From NCBI GenBank assembly GCA_037447455.1, contig JBBIGQ010000006.1:62001-126000 (forward strand): 64,000 nt of DNA, written 5' to 3'. Of this stretch, positions 43,257 through 51,401 are shown piece by piece. Every line of letters starts with the position of its first letter. The stretch's first letter is position 1. Source of the stretch: BPGX01 sp037447455 (lineage in GTDB: Bacteria; Bacteroidota; Bacteroidia; B-17B0; Aurantibacillaceae). The notes under the pieces were generated by a model. That model was not told the origin of the DNA, did not search any database, and saw only the letters and a program-made list of their open reading frames with translations. A program made the translations under genes and the position numbers.

Positions 43257-43328
43257 GGCCCGTTCGTCTAGGGGTTAGGACGCATCCCTTTCACGGATGA
43301 AACACGGGTTCGATTCCCGTACGGGCTA
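43257..43328 (+). tRNA. trnE: tRNA-Glu (TTC)
   Basis: The cloverleaf on the plus strand has acceptor GGCCCGT/ACGGGCT (with a terminal G-U pair), anticodon stem CATCC-type with loop CTTTCAC (anticodon TTC), and T-loop TTCGATT. It is a single-gene transcript with its own promoter and terminator. It also supplies the glutamyl-tRNA used for GatA-dependent amidation (if the gat complex acts on tRNA-Gln) and for haem precursor synthesis. Confidence 0.95.
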
Positions 43329-43332
43329 CTCG

Positions 43333-43364
43333 ACCTTCCTGTAATAGGAAGGTTTTGTTTTTTT
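43333..43364 (+). terminator. Rho-independent terminator after tRNA-Glu
   Basis: ACCTTCCT (43333-43340) pairs with AGGAAGGT (43346-43353) around a 5-nt loop and is followed by TTTGTTTTTTT. It begins 5 nt after the tRNA discriminator. Confidence 0.8.
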
Positions 43365-43489
43365 AAATCCTATTATTTAATAAAAAGATATTATAGAATC
43401 GTTCGTTTTGTTTAGAGCAAAAATGATTCTAAACTTATTTGGTACGAAGGTGTTTGGGTAAATGGTGGTGAGTTATATTGTCAGAACTA

Positions 43490-44243
43490 TCAAGAGCCGT
43501 TGTACATTTCTTGCTGTCTTCGAATTTCATAAAGGATAATGCCGGTAGCAACGGATACATTTAAGGAATCTAATGTGGAGGACATTGGAATTTTGACTTC
43601 GTTATCGCAGAGTTTTAGATATTCTTTTCGTATTCCGTTGTGTTCGGATCCGAGGATGAGAACGGTTGGGCGGTTGTAATGTATTTCATAGATACGTTTA
43701 CTTGTTTTTTCGTGGCAGGCAATGATTTGAAATCCTTTTGCTTTGAATTCGGTGAGGAGTTGCGTGATGTTTTGTTCTTTGCAAACCGGAATTTTCAATA
43801 ATGCACCGGCGGATGCTTTGATGGCATCTGAGTTAATAGAAGCGGTATCTTTAGAAGGAATTATTAAGGCGTCTACGCCCATAGCATAAGCACTGCGGGC
43901 AATGGCGCCAAAATTTCTGACGTCGGTGATACGGTCTAAAAAAAGCAGTAAACGATTATCTGAACGATTGAGAAGGTCTTTTGTTGAGGTGTAAGGTATG
44001 TGAATGAGATGTGCCAGAATACCTTGATGGTTTTTGCCTTTGGCCAGTTTCTCAATTTTTTCAGATGGGACGTATTGTACAGAAATTCTGTGTTCTCTTG
44101 CTTTGTTTAAGAGGTAACTTAAGGTACGGTGTTTTTTTTTCGTCTACCAAGATCTTTTCAATGCGATGGATGTTGGCAGTGTCTTTCAATAACTCTTCTA
44201 CAGAGCGAGTGCCGTACACCATTTCTTCGGATAATGTTTTCAT
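43490..44243 (-). CDS. rlmB: TrmH/RlmB-family rRNA 2'-O-methyltransferase, with a frameshift in an A9 tract
   Basis: RlmB methylates the 2'-O of a 23S rRNA guanosine with SAM. Translation from the ATG at 44243 (MKTLSEEMVYGTRSVEELLK) reaches ILVDEKK, then a run of nine A (44132-44140) shifts the frame to a stop at 44061. If one A is skipped, the frame reads RTLSYLLNKAREHRISVQYV and continues to the stop at 43490. The C-terminal half has all SPOUT motifs: DRITDVRNFGAIARSAYAMG, VLILGSEHNGIRK and IPMSSTLDSLNVSVATGI. So the gene is one base from complete. Options are transcriptional slippage on A9, an assembly error, or recent inactivation. Its start is 4 nt from the stop of the upstream gene. Confidence 0.75.
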
Positions 44244-44247
44244 GAAT

Positions 44248-44712
44248 TTAATAGTCAATTAAACTAAACTGTTTTAGATGATGGCGGGCGTGTTTATATA
44301 GCAGATGTAACCATTCTTCGTAATTCAAATCGCCGAAAAACGGATTTTGGACTACTTTGCCGGGATTAGTTTTGTGAAAATCAATAAAATTTTTCAGTTC
44401 ATTTTCTAATTCAAGAACGGCATCGTTGATAGTTTTGTTTCGGAGTGGTGGGGGTATATCGTTCATGTAAGGATTGGGCGTGTTTTCTTTGAAAGGTTTA
44501 TCGCTCAATATAAAACTTTTTGCTTTTGGGAGATGGTCTGGTGTTGTGTAAAGTGGGAACTTTATTCTTTCCCAACCAATACCAACAGAATCGGTCATGT
44601 GTTCTATCATTCCTTGTGCAGAGAGTTTTCCCCACCTTGGTGACTCATTGCCTTTTAATTGTTTTAGTAGAATAATGAATTCATTAATCAAAAAATGTTC
44701 CTTTGTGTTCAT
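44248..44712 (-). CDS. DinB-like (DUF1569-type) putative metal-dependent hydrolase/transferase
   Basis: DinB-fold proteins are four-helix bundles with a three-His metal site. The 154-residue protein starts MNTKEHFLINEFIILLKQLK and has candidate ligands in QGMIEHMTDSVG near residue 36 and in LLYKHARHHLKQF near residue 142. WGKLSAQ and PFFGDLNYEEWLHL fit the DUF1569 group. The exact reaction is unknown; bacillithiol or other thiol transfer occurs in relatives, but no link is visible here. It is in the same orientation as rlmB. Confidence 0.6.
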   Translation of the reverse strand: MNTKEHFLINEFIILLKQLKGNESPRWGKLSAQGMIEHMTDSVGIGWERIKFPLYTTPDHLPKAKSFILSDKPFKENTPNPYMNDIPPPLRNKTINDAVLELENELKNFIDFHKTNPGKVVQNPFFGDLNYEEWLHLLYKHARHHLKQFSLIDY

Positions 44713-44746
44713 AGGATGTTTAGGGCTTTAGAAAAAAGTAAACCAC

Positions 44747-45211
44747 TTAATCGTCTGAAGGTTCTGGGGCTAATACAGCTTTGGGCTTTTTAGGTTTTAG
44801 TTTAGAGGGGAATATGACGTTGATAAGTTCGTTGTGAATGGTGATCATGGTTTCGCTGATACCGTCAATAATTTTGCGATCTTTGTTGGAATTGTTTTTC
44901 CATGTTTTTTTTACCTCATCATAAGTGCCGTTTTCTAATAAGATGTAAAGTTTGTTGATTTTGCCATCAATTACTTCCACTTTTCCACTATAACAGGTGG
45001 CATTTCCTTTGTATCTAAATGTTATAATGACATCGGTATAAAGGCCGTCTTTAACTTCCTCGGCTCCGCGTTCTTCAAATTTTGCTGCCCACTTATTGTA
45101 GCAGTTAAGTTCGTTTTTGCTTTTAGATTCTTCATTATTGGCGGGCTGTTGTGAATAAGTGAATGAGTAGGTGCATAGGAACAACAAAAATGAGAAGAAG
45201 TAGTTGTACAT
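44747..45211 (-). CDS. Secreted protein of unknown function
   Basis: The 154-residue protein starts MYNYFFSFLLFLCTYSFTYS at the ATG at 45211, a clear signal peptide. The mature part has two cysteines (LNCYNKWAAKF and KGNATCYSGKV), a strand-rich middle and an acidic/proline end (APEPSDD). A -7 box TATTTTTG at 45227-45234 lies right upstream, which rules out an earlier start at 45229. I recognise no family. It is divergent from rpmE2. Confidence 0.6.
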   Translation of the reverse strand: MYNYFFSFLLFLCTYSFTYSQQPANNEESKSKNELNCYNKWAAKFEERGAEEVKDGLYTDVIITFRYKGNATCYSGKVEVIDGKINKLYILLENGTYDEVKKTWKNNSNKDRKIIDGISETMITIHNELINVIFPSKLKPKKPKAVLAPEPSDD

Positions 45212-45226
45212 AGAAAAAATTTCCCC

Positions 45227-45261
45227 CAAAAATACTCATAATTATTTGTTTGTGGTACAAA
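45227..45261 (-). promoter_or_regulatory. Promoter of the secreted protein gene 44747-45211
   Basis: On the minus strand TTTG (45258-45261), 23 nt, then a perfect TATTTTTG (45227-45234), followed by GGGGG. It is back-to-back with the rpmE2 promoter on the other strand. Confidence 0.5.
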
Positions 45262-45279
45262 AAATGTGTTGAAAATAAA

Positions 45280-45312
45280 TTTGGTGAATATGAGTTTTTT
45301 TTTGTATACTTG
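45280..45312 (+). promoter_or_regulatory. Promoter of rpmE2
   Basis: TTTG (45280-45283), 21 nt spacer, then TATACTTG (45305-45312), followed by CCCCCTAAAATT. This -7 variant and the C-run match the tRNA-Thr/tuf promoter. Confidence 0.65.
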
Positions 45313-45330
45313 CCCCCTAAAATTAAAAGC

Positions 45331-45588
45331 ATGAAAAAAGATATTCATCCATCGAATTATCGTTTATGTGTCTTTAAAGACATGGGTAATGGTTATGCAT
45401 TTTTAACCAGAAGTTGTGCTGAAACCAAAGATACTATTGTTTGGGAAGATGGAAACGAGTATCCATTGGTAAAATTGGATATTTCTATGGCTTCTCATCC
45501 ATATTATACTGGTAAGCAAGTATTGGTAGACACAGCAGGTCGTGTGGATAAATTCAGACAACGTTATCAAAAGAAAGCACAAAAATAA
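45331..45588 (+). CDS. rpmE2: 50S ribosomal protein L31 type B
   Basis: The 85-residue protein starts MKKDIHPSNYRLCVFKDMGN at the ATG at 45331; the longer open frame upstream contains the promoter. It has the L31B pattern with SHPYYTGKQVLVDTAGRVDK and FRQRYQKKAQ at the end. The zinc-binding cysteine ribbon of type A L31 is missing, so this is the zinc-free form. The TTTG-21-TATACTTG promoter and a strong terminator delimit a single-gene unit. Confidence 0.95.
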   Translation: MKKDIHPSNYRLCVFKDMGNGYAFLTRSCAETKDTIVWEDGNEYPLVKLDISMASHPYYTGKQVLVDTAGRVDKFRQRYQKKAQK

Positions 45589-45613
45589 TTTTTAATAATG
45601 AGTGTGTTATTGC

Positions 45614-45646
45614 GCCATTCTTCTGTTCGGAAGAATGGCTTTTTTA
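45614..45646 (+). terminator. Rho-independent terminator after rpmE2
   Basis: GCCATTCTTC (45614-45623) pairs perfectly with GAAGAATGGC (45630-45639) around a 6-nt loop and is followed by TTTTTTATTTT. Confidence 0.85.
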
Positions 45647-45724
45647 TTTTTTGCAGACAAGGGAAATGTATATTTAACTGAAAAAGTATTGACTTCCTCA
45701 CCAAGTCGGAAAGCAATGTTGTTT

Positions 45725-45764
45725 TTACTTTAAAAAGTAAGTAGGGTAAAATTGTCTATTTTTG
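45725..45764 (+). promoter_or_regulatory. P1B ATPase promoter with inverted-repeat candidate operator
   Basis: A perfect -7 box TATTTTTG (45757-45764) is preceded, at the -33 position, by the perfect inverted repeat TTACTTT-AA-AAAGTAA (45725-45740). No TTTG is found at the usual distance, so the dyad may replace it as a regulator site, for example for copper-responsive control. This is inferred from location. Confidence 0.5.
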
Positions 45765-45785
45765 TGGGGAATAATAAATTGTAAA

Positions 45786-47936
45786 ATGGCTGAATCTAAA
45801 ACAAGTTTAAAGATTGGTGGAATGACGTGCACAGGTTGTGCGAATACTATCAAGAATGCGCTGGAAAGAGAAGGAGCGATGCAGGTGTCGGTTGATTTTT
45901 CAATGGGCGAAGCAGTGTTTCAAAAACCGGAAAATATTCCATTGGAAAGGTTTATCAAGGTGATTGAAAAAAGCGGATATATTGTAAAAGATGAAGATGA
46001 AAAAAATGTTCATCGTCATGATCAGAAGGTGAAAACTTATTTTGTTTTGTCTTCACTACTTACTGTTCCGTTGCTTTTGAGTATGGTGGTGGATTGGCAT
46101 CTGTTGCATAATCCGGTGCTACAGTGCTTATTGGCTACACCGGTAGTACTGTTGGGTATAATTCAATTTGGAAAAGGTGCGGTTCAATCCATTTTGCATA
46201 AAAGTCCAAATATGGATGTGCTAATTTTAACGGGTGCATTAGCGGCATACGTATATAGCATAATGGGGTGGTATCTTTATTCTTCTCACATATACATGTT
46301 TTTTGAAACGGCGGCCGCCATTATTACTTTTGTTATGTTGGGAAATTTTATTGAGCAGTACAGTGTAGCAAAAACAACATTAGAGATAAAAAAACTTCAA
46401 AAAGGAAGTGCGATTAAAACAGCCACCAAAAAAGTAGAACAGAATCATACAATAGAGTATCAAACGGTTGATGTGGAAGAGATTGCAATAGGCGATGTGT
46501 TGTTGATTAAAGAAGGCGAGCAGGTTCCGTTGGATTGTAAAATACTGTCTGGTGAAGCTGAATTGAATGAGTCCTTGATTACGGGTGAAAGTATTCCTGT
46601 TTATAAAAAAGAGAACGATGAAATTATAGCCGGAACGACGCTACTGAAGGGTAGTGTGGAAGCATACGTCATAAGGCGACAATCTGAAACGATACTGGCA
46701 CAAATTGTAGAAACAGTTAAGAAGGCACAACGGGACAAAACAGAGATCCAAAAACTTGGTGATAAAATATCGGCAGTTTTTGTTCCTGCTGTTCTTGTAA
46801 TAGCAATACTCACGGCTGTTTTGAATTATTGGATGGTAGGGGGCGTGTCGGAAAGTATATTACGAGCCATTGCGGTGCTTGTTATTTCATGTCCTTGTGC
46901 AATGGGTTTGGCCGCACCAACGGCTATTGCAGTAGCATTAGGGGTGGCGGCAAAGCATAGAGTTTTATTCAAAGCATCTTCTGCTTTTGAGTTGATTCAA
47001 AAAACAAAAGTGTTTGTATTTGATAAAACCGGTACTATTACTACAGGTCAGTTCAAAGTTGAGAAGTTTGAACTATTTTCAGATAAGTATTCAAAAAACA
47101 GAATCATATCGTTGGTGTATTCTGCCGAAAGTCGTTCGTTGCATCCGGTTGCAAAATCTATTGCTAAATTTTGTAAGGATTTGGAAGCCAAAGGGACTTT
47201 AATTATTGATTTTATAGAAGAAAAGGGTAAGGGAGTAGCATTTAAAGAGTTGAAAGATGAAGATAAAACTGTATTCCGAATCGGGTCCAACAGAATTCTT
47301 ACGAGTAATTATTTTGATTTATCAAAAGAGTTTGATGTTTTTTTTACAGCGAATGATGTGTTGCTTGCCGCGTTTAAGATTAAAGATGAGCTGCGGTCAG
47401 GCGTAAAAGAAACGTTTGAATACCTGAAAAAGCAATCTAAAGAAATTTATATTTTGAGTGGCGACAAGAAAGAGAAATGTCTATCAATGGCCAGTGAATT
47501 AAATTTGCCGGTTGAAAATATTTATTATGAAATGTTGCCGGATGAGAAATTGAAAAGAATAGAGGCGCTTAAAAAGAAAGGGATTGTATGTATGATAGGA
47601 GATGGTATAAACGATGCACCTGCTATGGCAAAAGCCGATGTTTCTATATCGTTTAATCATTCAGCGTCCATCGCTATAGATAGTGCGCAAGTGATTATTT
47701 CGCATCAAAATGTTTTTGAAAAATTATGGGTAGCAATTCAATTGAGTGAACACACGATTAGGAAAATAAAGCAGAATTATTTTTGGGCGTTTTTTTATAA
47801 TGTCGTGGCAATACCTGTTGCGGCGGTGGGCTGGCTCCGGCCGATTATTGCATCTTTGTCTATGGCCTTGTCTGATGTAGTAGTAGTGGGGAATTCGCTA
47901 TCTCTTTACAAATGGAAGAAAGCTAATATAAAATAA
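45786..47936 (+). CDS. Copper-type P1B ATPase (heavy-metal exporter)
   Basis: P1B ATPases pump Cu(I) or related metals out of the cytosol, or into the periplasm for cuproprotein assembly. The 716-residue protein starts MAESKTSLKIGGMTCTGCAN at the ATG at 45786, with one N-terminal HMA domain and its metal site GMTCTGC. Further motifs are SCPCAMGLAAPTA (CPC in the membrane), TGES (actuator), DKTGTIT near 420, the HP motif SRSLHPVAKS, and GDGINDAPAMA. Eight membrane segments are expected. The CPC motif suggests Cu(I). No copZ or csoR gene is adjacent; a palindrome at its promoter is a possible sensor site. Confidence 0.93.
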   Translation: MAESKTSLKIGGMTCTGCANTIKNALEREGAMQVSVDFSMGEAVFQKPENIPLERFIKVIEKSGYIVKDEDEKNVHRHDQKVKTYFVLSSLLTVPLLLSMVVDWHLLHNPVLQCLLATPVVLLGIIQFGKGAVQSILHKSPNMDVLILTGALAAYVYSIMGWYLYSSHIYMFFETAAAIITFVMLGNFIEQYSVAKTTLEIKKLQKGSAIKTATKKVEQNHTIEYQTVDVEEIAIGDVLLIKEGEQVPLDCKILSGEAELNESLITGESIPVYKKENDEIIAGTTLLKGSVEAYVIRRQSETILAQIVETVKKAQRDKTEIQKLGDKISAVFVPAVLVIAILTAVLNYWMVGGVSESILRAIAVLVISCPCAMGLAAPTAIAVALGVAAKHRVLFKASSAFELIQKTKVFVFDKTGTITTGQFKVEKFELFSDKYSKNRIISLVYSAESRSLHPVAKSIAKFCKDLEAKGTLIIDFIEEKGKGVAFKELKDEDKTVFRIGSNRILTSNYFDLSKEFDVFFTANDVLLAAFKIKDELRSGVKETFEYLKKQSKEIYILSGDKKEKCLSMASELNLPVENIYYEMLPDEKLKRIEALKKKGIVCMIGDGINDAPAMAKADVSISFNHSASIAIDSAQVIISHQNVFEKLWVAIQLSEHTIRKIKQNYFWAFFYNVVAIPVAAVGWLRPIIASLSMALSDVVVVGNSLSLYKWKKANIK

Positions 47937-47945
47937 GGTTATTTT

Positions 47946-48695
47946 CTATGGTGTATTCCAGATGTTTTTACTGACATTTCTAAAAAATCCGACTACTAAA
48001 AACATAGTGATGCCACCAAAAAATATGAGTAGGTGAAAGTAAACACCTAAACGATAACCACACCAATAATTTGCTGTTTTGTCCAGAGTAATGAGTTGGG
48101 TTGGTAAACTCAGGTCTACAATTAAAGTAAATAGGAGTAGTGATAATGCTAATGTTTCAAAAGAGCGAAGCGGAAGATACAACCATTTTCTGGACTTTTT
48201 TACAGGATTGCCCCACGAATGTATTAAATAATAATGGCCATTTATGGTGGGTGCAAATAAAATTCCATAATCATAATTTGTTTTTGAATTTAAAAAACAT
48301 TCACGGTACGATAAAATCTTAAATCCATTGAGTTTCTTATTAAATGTATCGTTCAGATATTCTACTTTAATTTCAGCGACAGTAGGAATTTCTTTTTTGT
48401 AGTAGGCGGCATCTAGAAAATTCATACGATAGTTTACACATATTTTCTCAATTTCTTGTATTGTAAAAACAGCATCGGGGTCTAAAGCATCGTCGTCTAA
48501 TAGAAAGTCCTGTTCTTGATACTGATTTAAATGGCTCAGAATATTGGAAGTATTAAGCATACTTCGTTTTACAATGTCTTTCACTTCCTGAATAATACGT
48601 TCATCATCGTTTCTATGATAGTGTAATTGTATGAGTTCTTTCATAAGAGCGCAAGTATTATTTGAAACAGAATGTTTTGAAAATACAGGATTCAT
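47946..48695 (-). CDS. Membrane protein of unknown function
   Basis: The 249-residue protein begins MNPVFSKHSVSNNTCALMKE at the ATG at 48695, supported by a promoter with the -7 box 48714-48721. The open frame extends to 48776 but would then overlap the divergent ureohydrolase start. The first about 150 residues are soluble and charged (HRNDDERIIQEVKDIVKRSM, an acidic DDDALDPDAVF stretch), and the last 90 hold two membrane segments (LALSLLLFTLIVDL and LLIFFGGITMFLVVGFF). Convergent with the P1B ATPase. No family recognised. Confidence 0.55.
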   Translation of the reverse strand: MNPVFSKHSVSNNTCALMKELIQLHYHRNDDERIIQEVKDIVKRSMLNTSNILSHLNQYQEQDFLLDDDALDPDAVFTIQEIEKICVNYRMNFLDAAYYKKEIPTVAEIKVEYLNDTFNKKLNGFKILSYRECFLNSKTNYDYGILFAPTINGHYYLIHSWGNPVKKSRKWLYLPLRSFETLALSLLLFTLIVDLSLPTQLITLDKTANYWCGYRLGVYFHLLIFFGGITMFLVVGFFRNVSKNIWNTP

Positions 48696-48713
48696 ATTCT
48701 TAATTTGCACATT

Positions 48714-48746
48714 CAAATTTACATAATTTTTATTTACTAAAACAAA
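48714..48746 (-). promoter_or_regulatory. Promoter of the 47946-48695 membrane protein gene
   Basis: On the minus strand TTTG (48743-48746), 21 nt spacer, then a perfect TAAATTTG (48714-48721), 18 nt upstream of the ATG at 48695. It lies in the intergenic region shared with the divergent ureohydrolase gene. Confidence 0.65.
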
Positions 48747-48754
48747 GACATAAA

Positions 48755-49804
48755 ATGAAAAAATGGTTAATACCAATAGATGGAAAAATGATAAAAACGT
48801 TTTATACAGCCCGACCGTATGAAACCAAGATAGGACAAGTCATTCAATGTATTTCTGATGTGAAAAACTGGGAAGATGAACTGAAACATTCTACTGCCCG
48901 GTTTGTTATTTTAGGGGTGCCTGAAGATATTGGCGTACGGGCGAATCTGGGTAGGGCTGGTGCCCATTCGGCTTTTAAGGCCATGCTGCGGAGTTTTTTG
49001 TCTATGCAGGACAATGATTTTTTGAAGTCCGACAATATTTTATTGTTAGGCGAGATAGAAGTGTCGGATTTAATGGAAAACAGCAAAAAACTGGATACGA
49101 AAAATAAGCAAGATATTCAAACGCTCCGAACATTTGTAGAAGAACTGGATAGACGTGTAGTTGCCGTGCTTAAAGTAATTTTTAAGTATAATAAAATACC
49201 GATTATTATTGGGGGAGGGCATAACAATTCTTACCCTATCATTCGGGCATATACAGAACTTTATTCAGTACCTATCAACATTATCAATTGTGATGCGCAC
49301 AGTGATTTAAGACCTATGGAGGGGCGACACAGTGGGAATGCTTTTCGGTATGCGATGGAAGAGGGCAGAATACAACGTTACCACATACTTGGCTTTCACG
49401 AGCAATACACATCTCAAAGTGTGTGGGAGTACATTCAACAAAAGCCGGTTACATATTATTCGTATGAAGATATGTTTATTCGGGAAAAATTATCGTTTAA
49501 GGAAGCACTTTTGAATAGTGTGGACCTATTAGGTCAAAGCCCTTGTGGAATAGAATTAGATATGGATTCTATTACTAATGTTCCTGCCAGTGCACGGACG
49601 AGTTCTGGTATTTCGCCGATTGATGCAAGAAAATACATTTATTTTTGTTCAAATAAATTAAATTGTGTATATTTACATTTGACAGAAGCAGCACCGGAAA
49701 CGGCTCATTTAAGAGCCGATTACAAGACCGGGAAACTTCTGGCTTACCTGACTTGTGATTTTATAAAAGCAATACATGAAAAATCGAATGCCATTACCAG
49801 ATAA
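48755..49804 (+). CDS. Arginase/agmatinase/formimidoylglutamase-family ureohydrolase
   Basis: Ureohydrolases cleave a guanidino-type or formimino group with a binuclear manganese site. The 349-residue protein shows ligands in GGGHNNSYP near residue 150, IINCDAHSDLRP near 174 (Asp, His, Asp) and GIELDMDSIT near 265 in place of the usual D-x-D motif. PEDIGVRANLGRAGA near 55 is typical. The exact substrate (arginine, agmatine or formiminoglutamate) cannot be told; the HNNS loop and length suggest the formimidoylglutamase-like group of Bacteroidota. The start could also be the ATG at 48788. Its 3' end overlaps the next gene by 29 nt. Confidence 0.8.
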   Translation: MKKWLIPIDGKMIKTFYTARPYETKIGQVIQCISDVKNWEDELKHSTARFVILGVPEDIGVRANLGRAGAHSAFKAMLRSFLSMQDNDFLKSDNILLLGEIEVSDLMENSKKLDTKNKQDIQTLRTFVEELDRRVVAVLKVIFKYNKIPIIIGGGHNNSYPIIRAYTELYSVPINIINCDAHSDLRPMEGRHSGNAFRYAMEEGRIQRYHILGFHEQYTSQSVWEYIQQKPVTYYSYEDMFIREKLSFKEALLNSVDLLGQSPCGIELDMDSITNVPASARTSSGISPIDARKYIYFCSNKLNCVYLHLTEAAPETAHLRADYKTGKLLAYLTCDFIKAIHEKSNAITR

Positions 49805-50219
49805 CTATCCTGTTTATTTTGAAAGACGAAAATGGTTAATAGTATTGTTGTTAATGTTGGTCTTTATATCCGGCACTATTACCTATTATAGTTTCAAAGC
49901 ATATACGGTATATCATATTTATTCGGCTTTTATTTTTGCAGTTTCATTAGTGTATTTATCCTGGGTTTATTTCAATCCTTTTTGTATTATTCATCAGGAT
50001 TATTTTGAAATTAATTCCAGACTTTTTTCACATAAAAAGTTTGTTTACAGAGATGTTTTAAAGGTTGAAGTACATGAAAAGGAACATACGATATTTTTAA
50101 TTTACAACGATTATGATATTATTTCAATATCTCTTAAAGCGGTTCGAAAAAAGGAAAGAAGCATTTTAATTGAACTTATTAAACTACATGTATACAAGGA
50201 TGTGATAGACAGAGAGTAA
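49776..50219 (+). CDS. Small membrane protein with PH-like C-terminal domain
   Basis: The 147-residue protein has two N-terminal membrane segments (WLIVLLLMLVFISGTITYY and IYSAFIFAVSLVYLSWVYF) and a cytoplasmic-looking strand-rich domain (FEINSRLFSHKKFVYRDVLK, then HTIFLIYNDYDIISISLKAV) similar in pattern to bacterial PH/bPH domains. It overlaps the ureohydrolase end by 29 nt; an internal ATG at 49788 reduces this to 17. Function unknown. The overlap suggests co-expression. Confidence 0.55.
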   Translation: MKNRMPLPDNYPVYFERRKWLIVLLLMLVFISGTITYYSFKAYTVYHIYSAFIFAVSLVYLSWVYFNPFCIIHQDYFEINSRLFSHKKFVYRDVLKVEVHEKEHTIFLIYNDYDIISISLKAVRKKERSILIELIKLHVYKDVIDRE

Positions 50220-50228
50220 TTATTTGCT

Positions 50229-51401
50229 TTACTCTTCTCTAAAAAAATTAAGTTTCTTTAAATCAATAAATTGAACGTTTTGATAATAAAATCGGATAAT
50301 TTCTTGAAAATTTAACCCTAATTTTGCCATTCGCATAGCGCCTTCCTGTGAAAGTCCTACGCCGTGCCCAAATCCACGCCCATAAAAAATTACACTATCT
50401 TTGGTGGCATTGAGTTGAATATCAAAAAAAGTGGACATAAACTTTAATTCATCTCGTATATTTTTAAGTGGAAGTTTTGTAGTGTTATATTGCAAGTATA
50501 TCTGACGGTGATATTGTTTGAAGTTTAAAGCGTGTTTCAAGGCATTACTGTCTTCTACCGGATATTTATTTTTTTTCAGGTAATTTATCCATTCTTTCAG
50601 TTCCATTTTTTTTGTCCATCTATAACTTGGCATTCCAATGCTAAATGTATCTTGAACACTTCTTAAATAATCTTTTTTACTTCCCCACACATCCTCAGAA
50701 TTTATGGTTTCTCCACCGCTGTTGCTATGAAATGCCGCCACTATTAAGTCCAGATTACTATCTACAATTACTATATTTTGTGTGGCATTGACGGCACTGC
50801 TAATGGTAGATGAAAAGCAATTCCCATAATACACCTGACAGTGTACCTGATCACATAAATTAAATCCTTCGGAAAGATGTTTATATAAATGTGAAAGTGC
50901 GTATGTTCTGACTAATAATGCTTGTGCTTTATAGAACTCCGGGTGTCGCCCCTTTCCAACTTCTGCATACACTACGCCACAGACATAATCTTCTAAATCC
51001 AAAACATTGATAAATTTTAATTTCCCATTTTCTGCTGTAACGAACAAATGACCTTTGTAGGTACGTTCTTTTTTGCTTTGCGGAACCTGAATAGAAAATT
51101 CTGCTATGCGAAGATTGGGTGAATAGAAGGTAATTTTTTTAGCGGTAATGATTTTGCCATTTAGATTCAATACGATTAAGCTATCTTTCGTAACTTCTAT
51201 ACTGTAAAACTGATGTTTGTTTAGTTTTATTAGTTCTTTATCATTCTCTATCTGAATAGAATAGTCATCCTGAAAAAAAAATTTAGATTGAGTGATTTTT
51301 GAAGAAGTGTAAATGCCAATGTTTACGATATTTTGACCATATAGTACTCCATAATACACAAAAAGTATAAATATATAAGCAACCGTTTTGTTGTTGTTCA
51401 T
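50229..51401 (-). CDS. SpoIID/LytB-domain protein (putative peptidoglycan lytic transglycosylase)
   Basis: SpoIID-type enzymes cleave glycan strands stripped of peptides. The 390-residue protein has a signal peptide-like N-terminus (TVAYIFILFVYYGVLYGQ), a beta-rich N-terminal region, and the SpoIID domain: VVYAEVGKGRHPEFYKAQAL then LVRTYALSHLYKH near residue 165, and GRGFGHGVGLSQEGAMRMAK near 345. The conserved Glu of the family lies in AEVG. Its ATG overlaps the lpxB stop by 4 nt (ATGA). SpoIID-domain proteins occur in Bacteroidota without sporulation; function there is not established. Confidence 0.85.
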   Translation of the reverse strand: MNNNKTVAYIFILFVYYGVLYGQNIVNIGIYTSSKITQSKFFFQDDYSIQIENDKELIKLNKHQFYSIEVTKDSLIVLNLNGKIITAKKITFYSPNLRIAEFSIQVPQSKKERTYKGHLFVTAENGKLKFINVLDLEDYVCGVVYAEVGKGRHPEFYKAQALLVRTYALSHLYKHLSEGFNLCDQVHCQVYYGNCFSSTISSAVNATQNIVIVDSNLDLIVAAFHSNSGGETINSEDVWGSKKDYLRSVQDTFSIGMPSYRWTKKMELKEWINYLKKNKYPVEDSNALKHALNFKQYHRQIYLQYNTTKLPLKNIRDELKFMSTFFDIQLNATKDSVIFYGRGFGHGVGLSQEGAMRMAKLGLNFQEIIRFYYQNVQFIDLKKLNFFREE

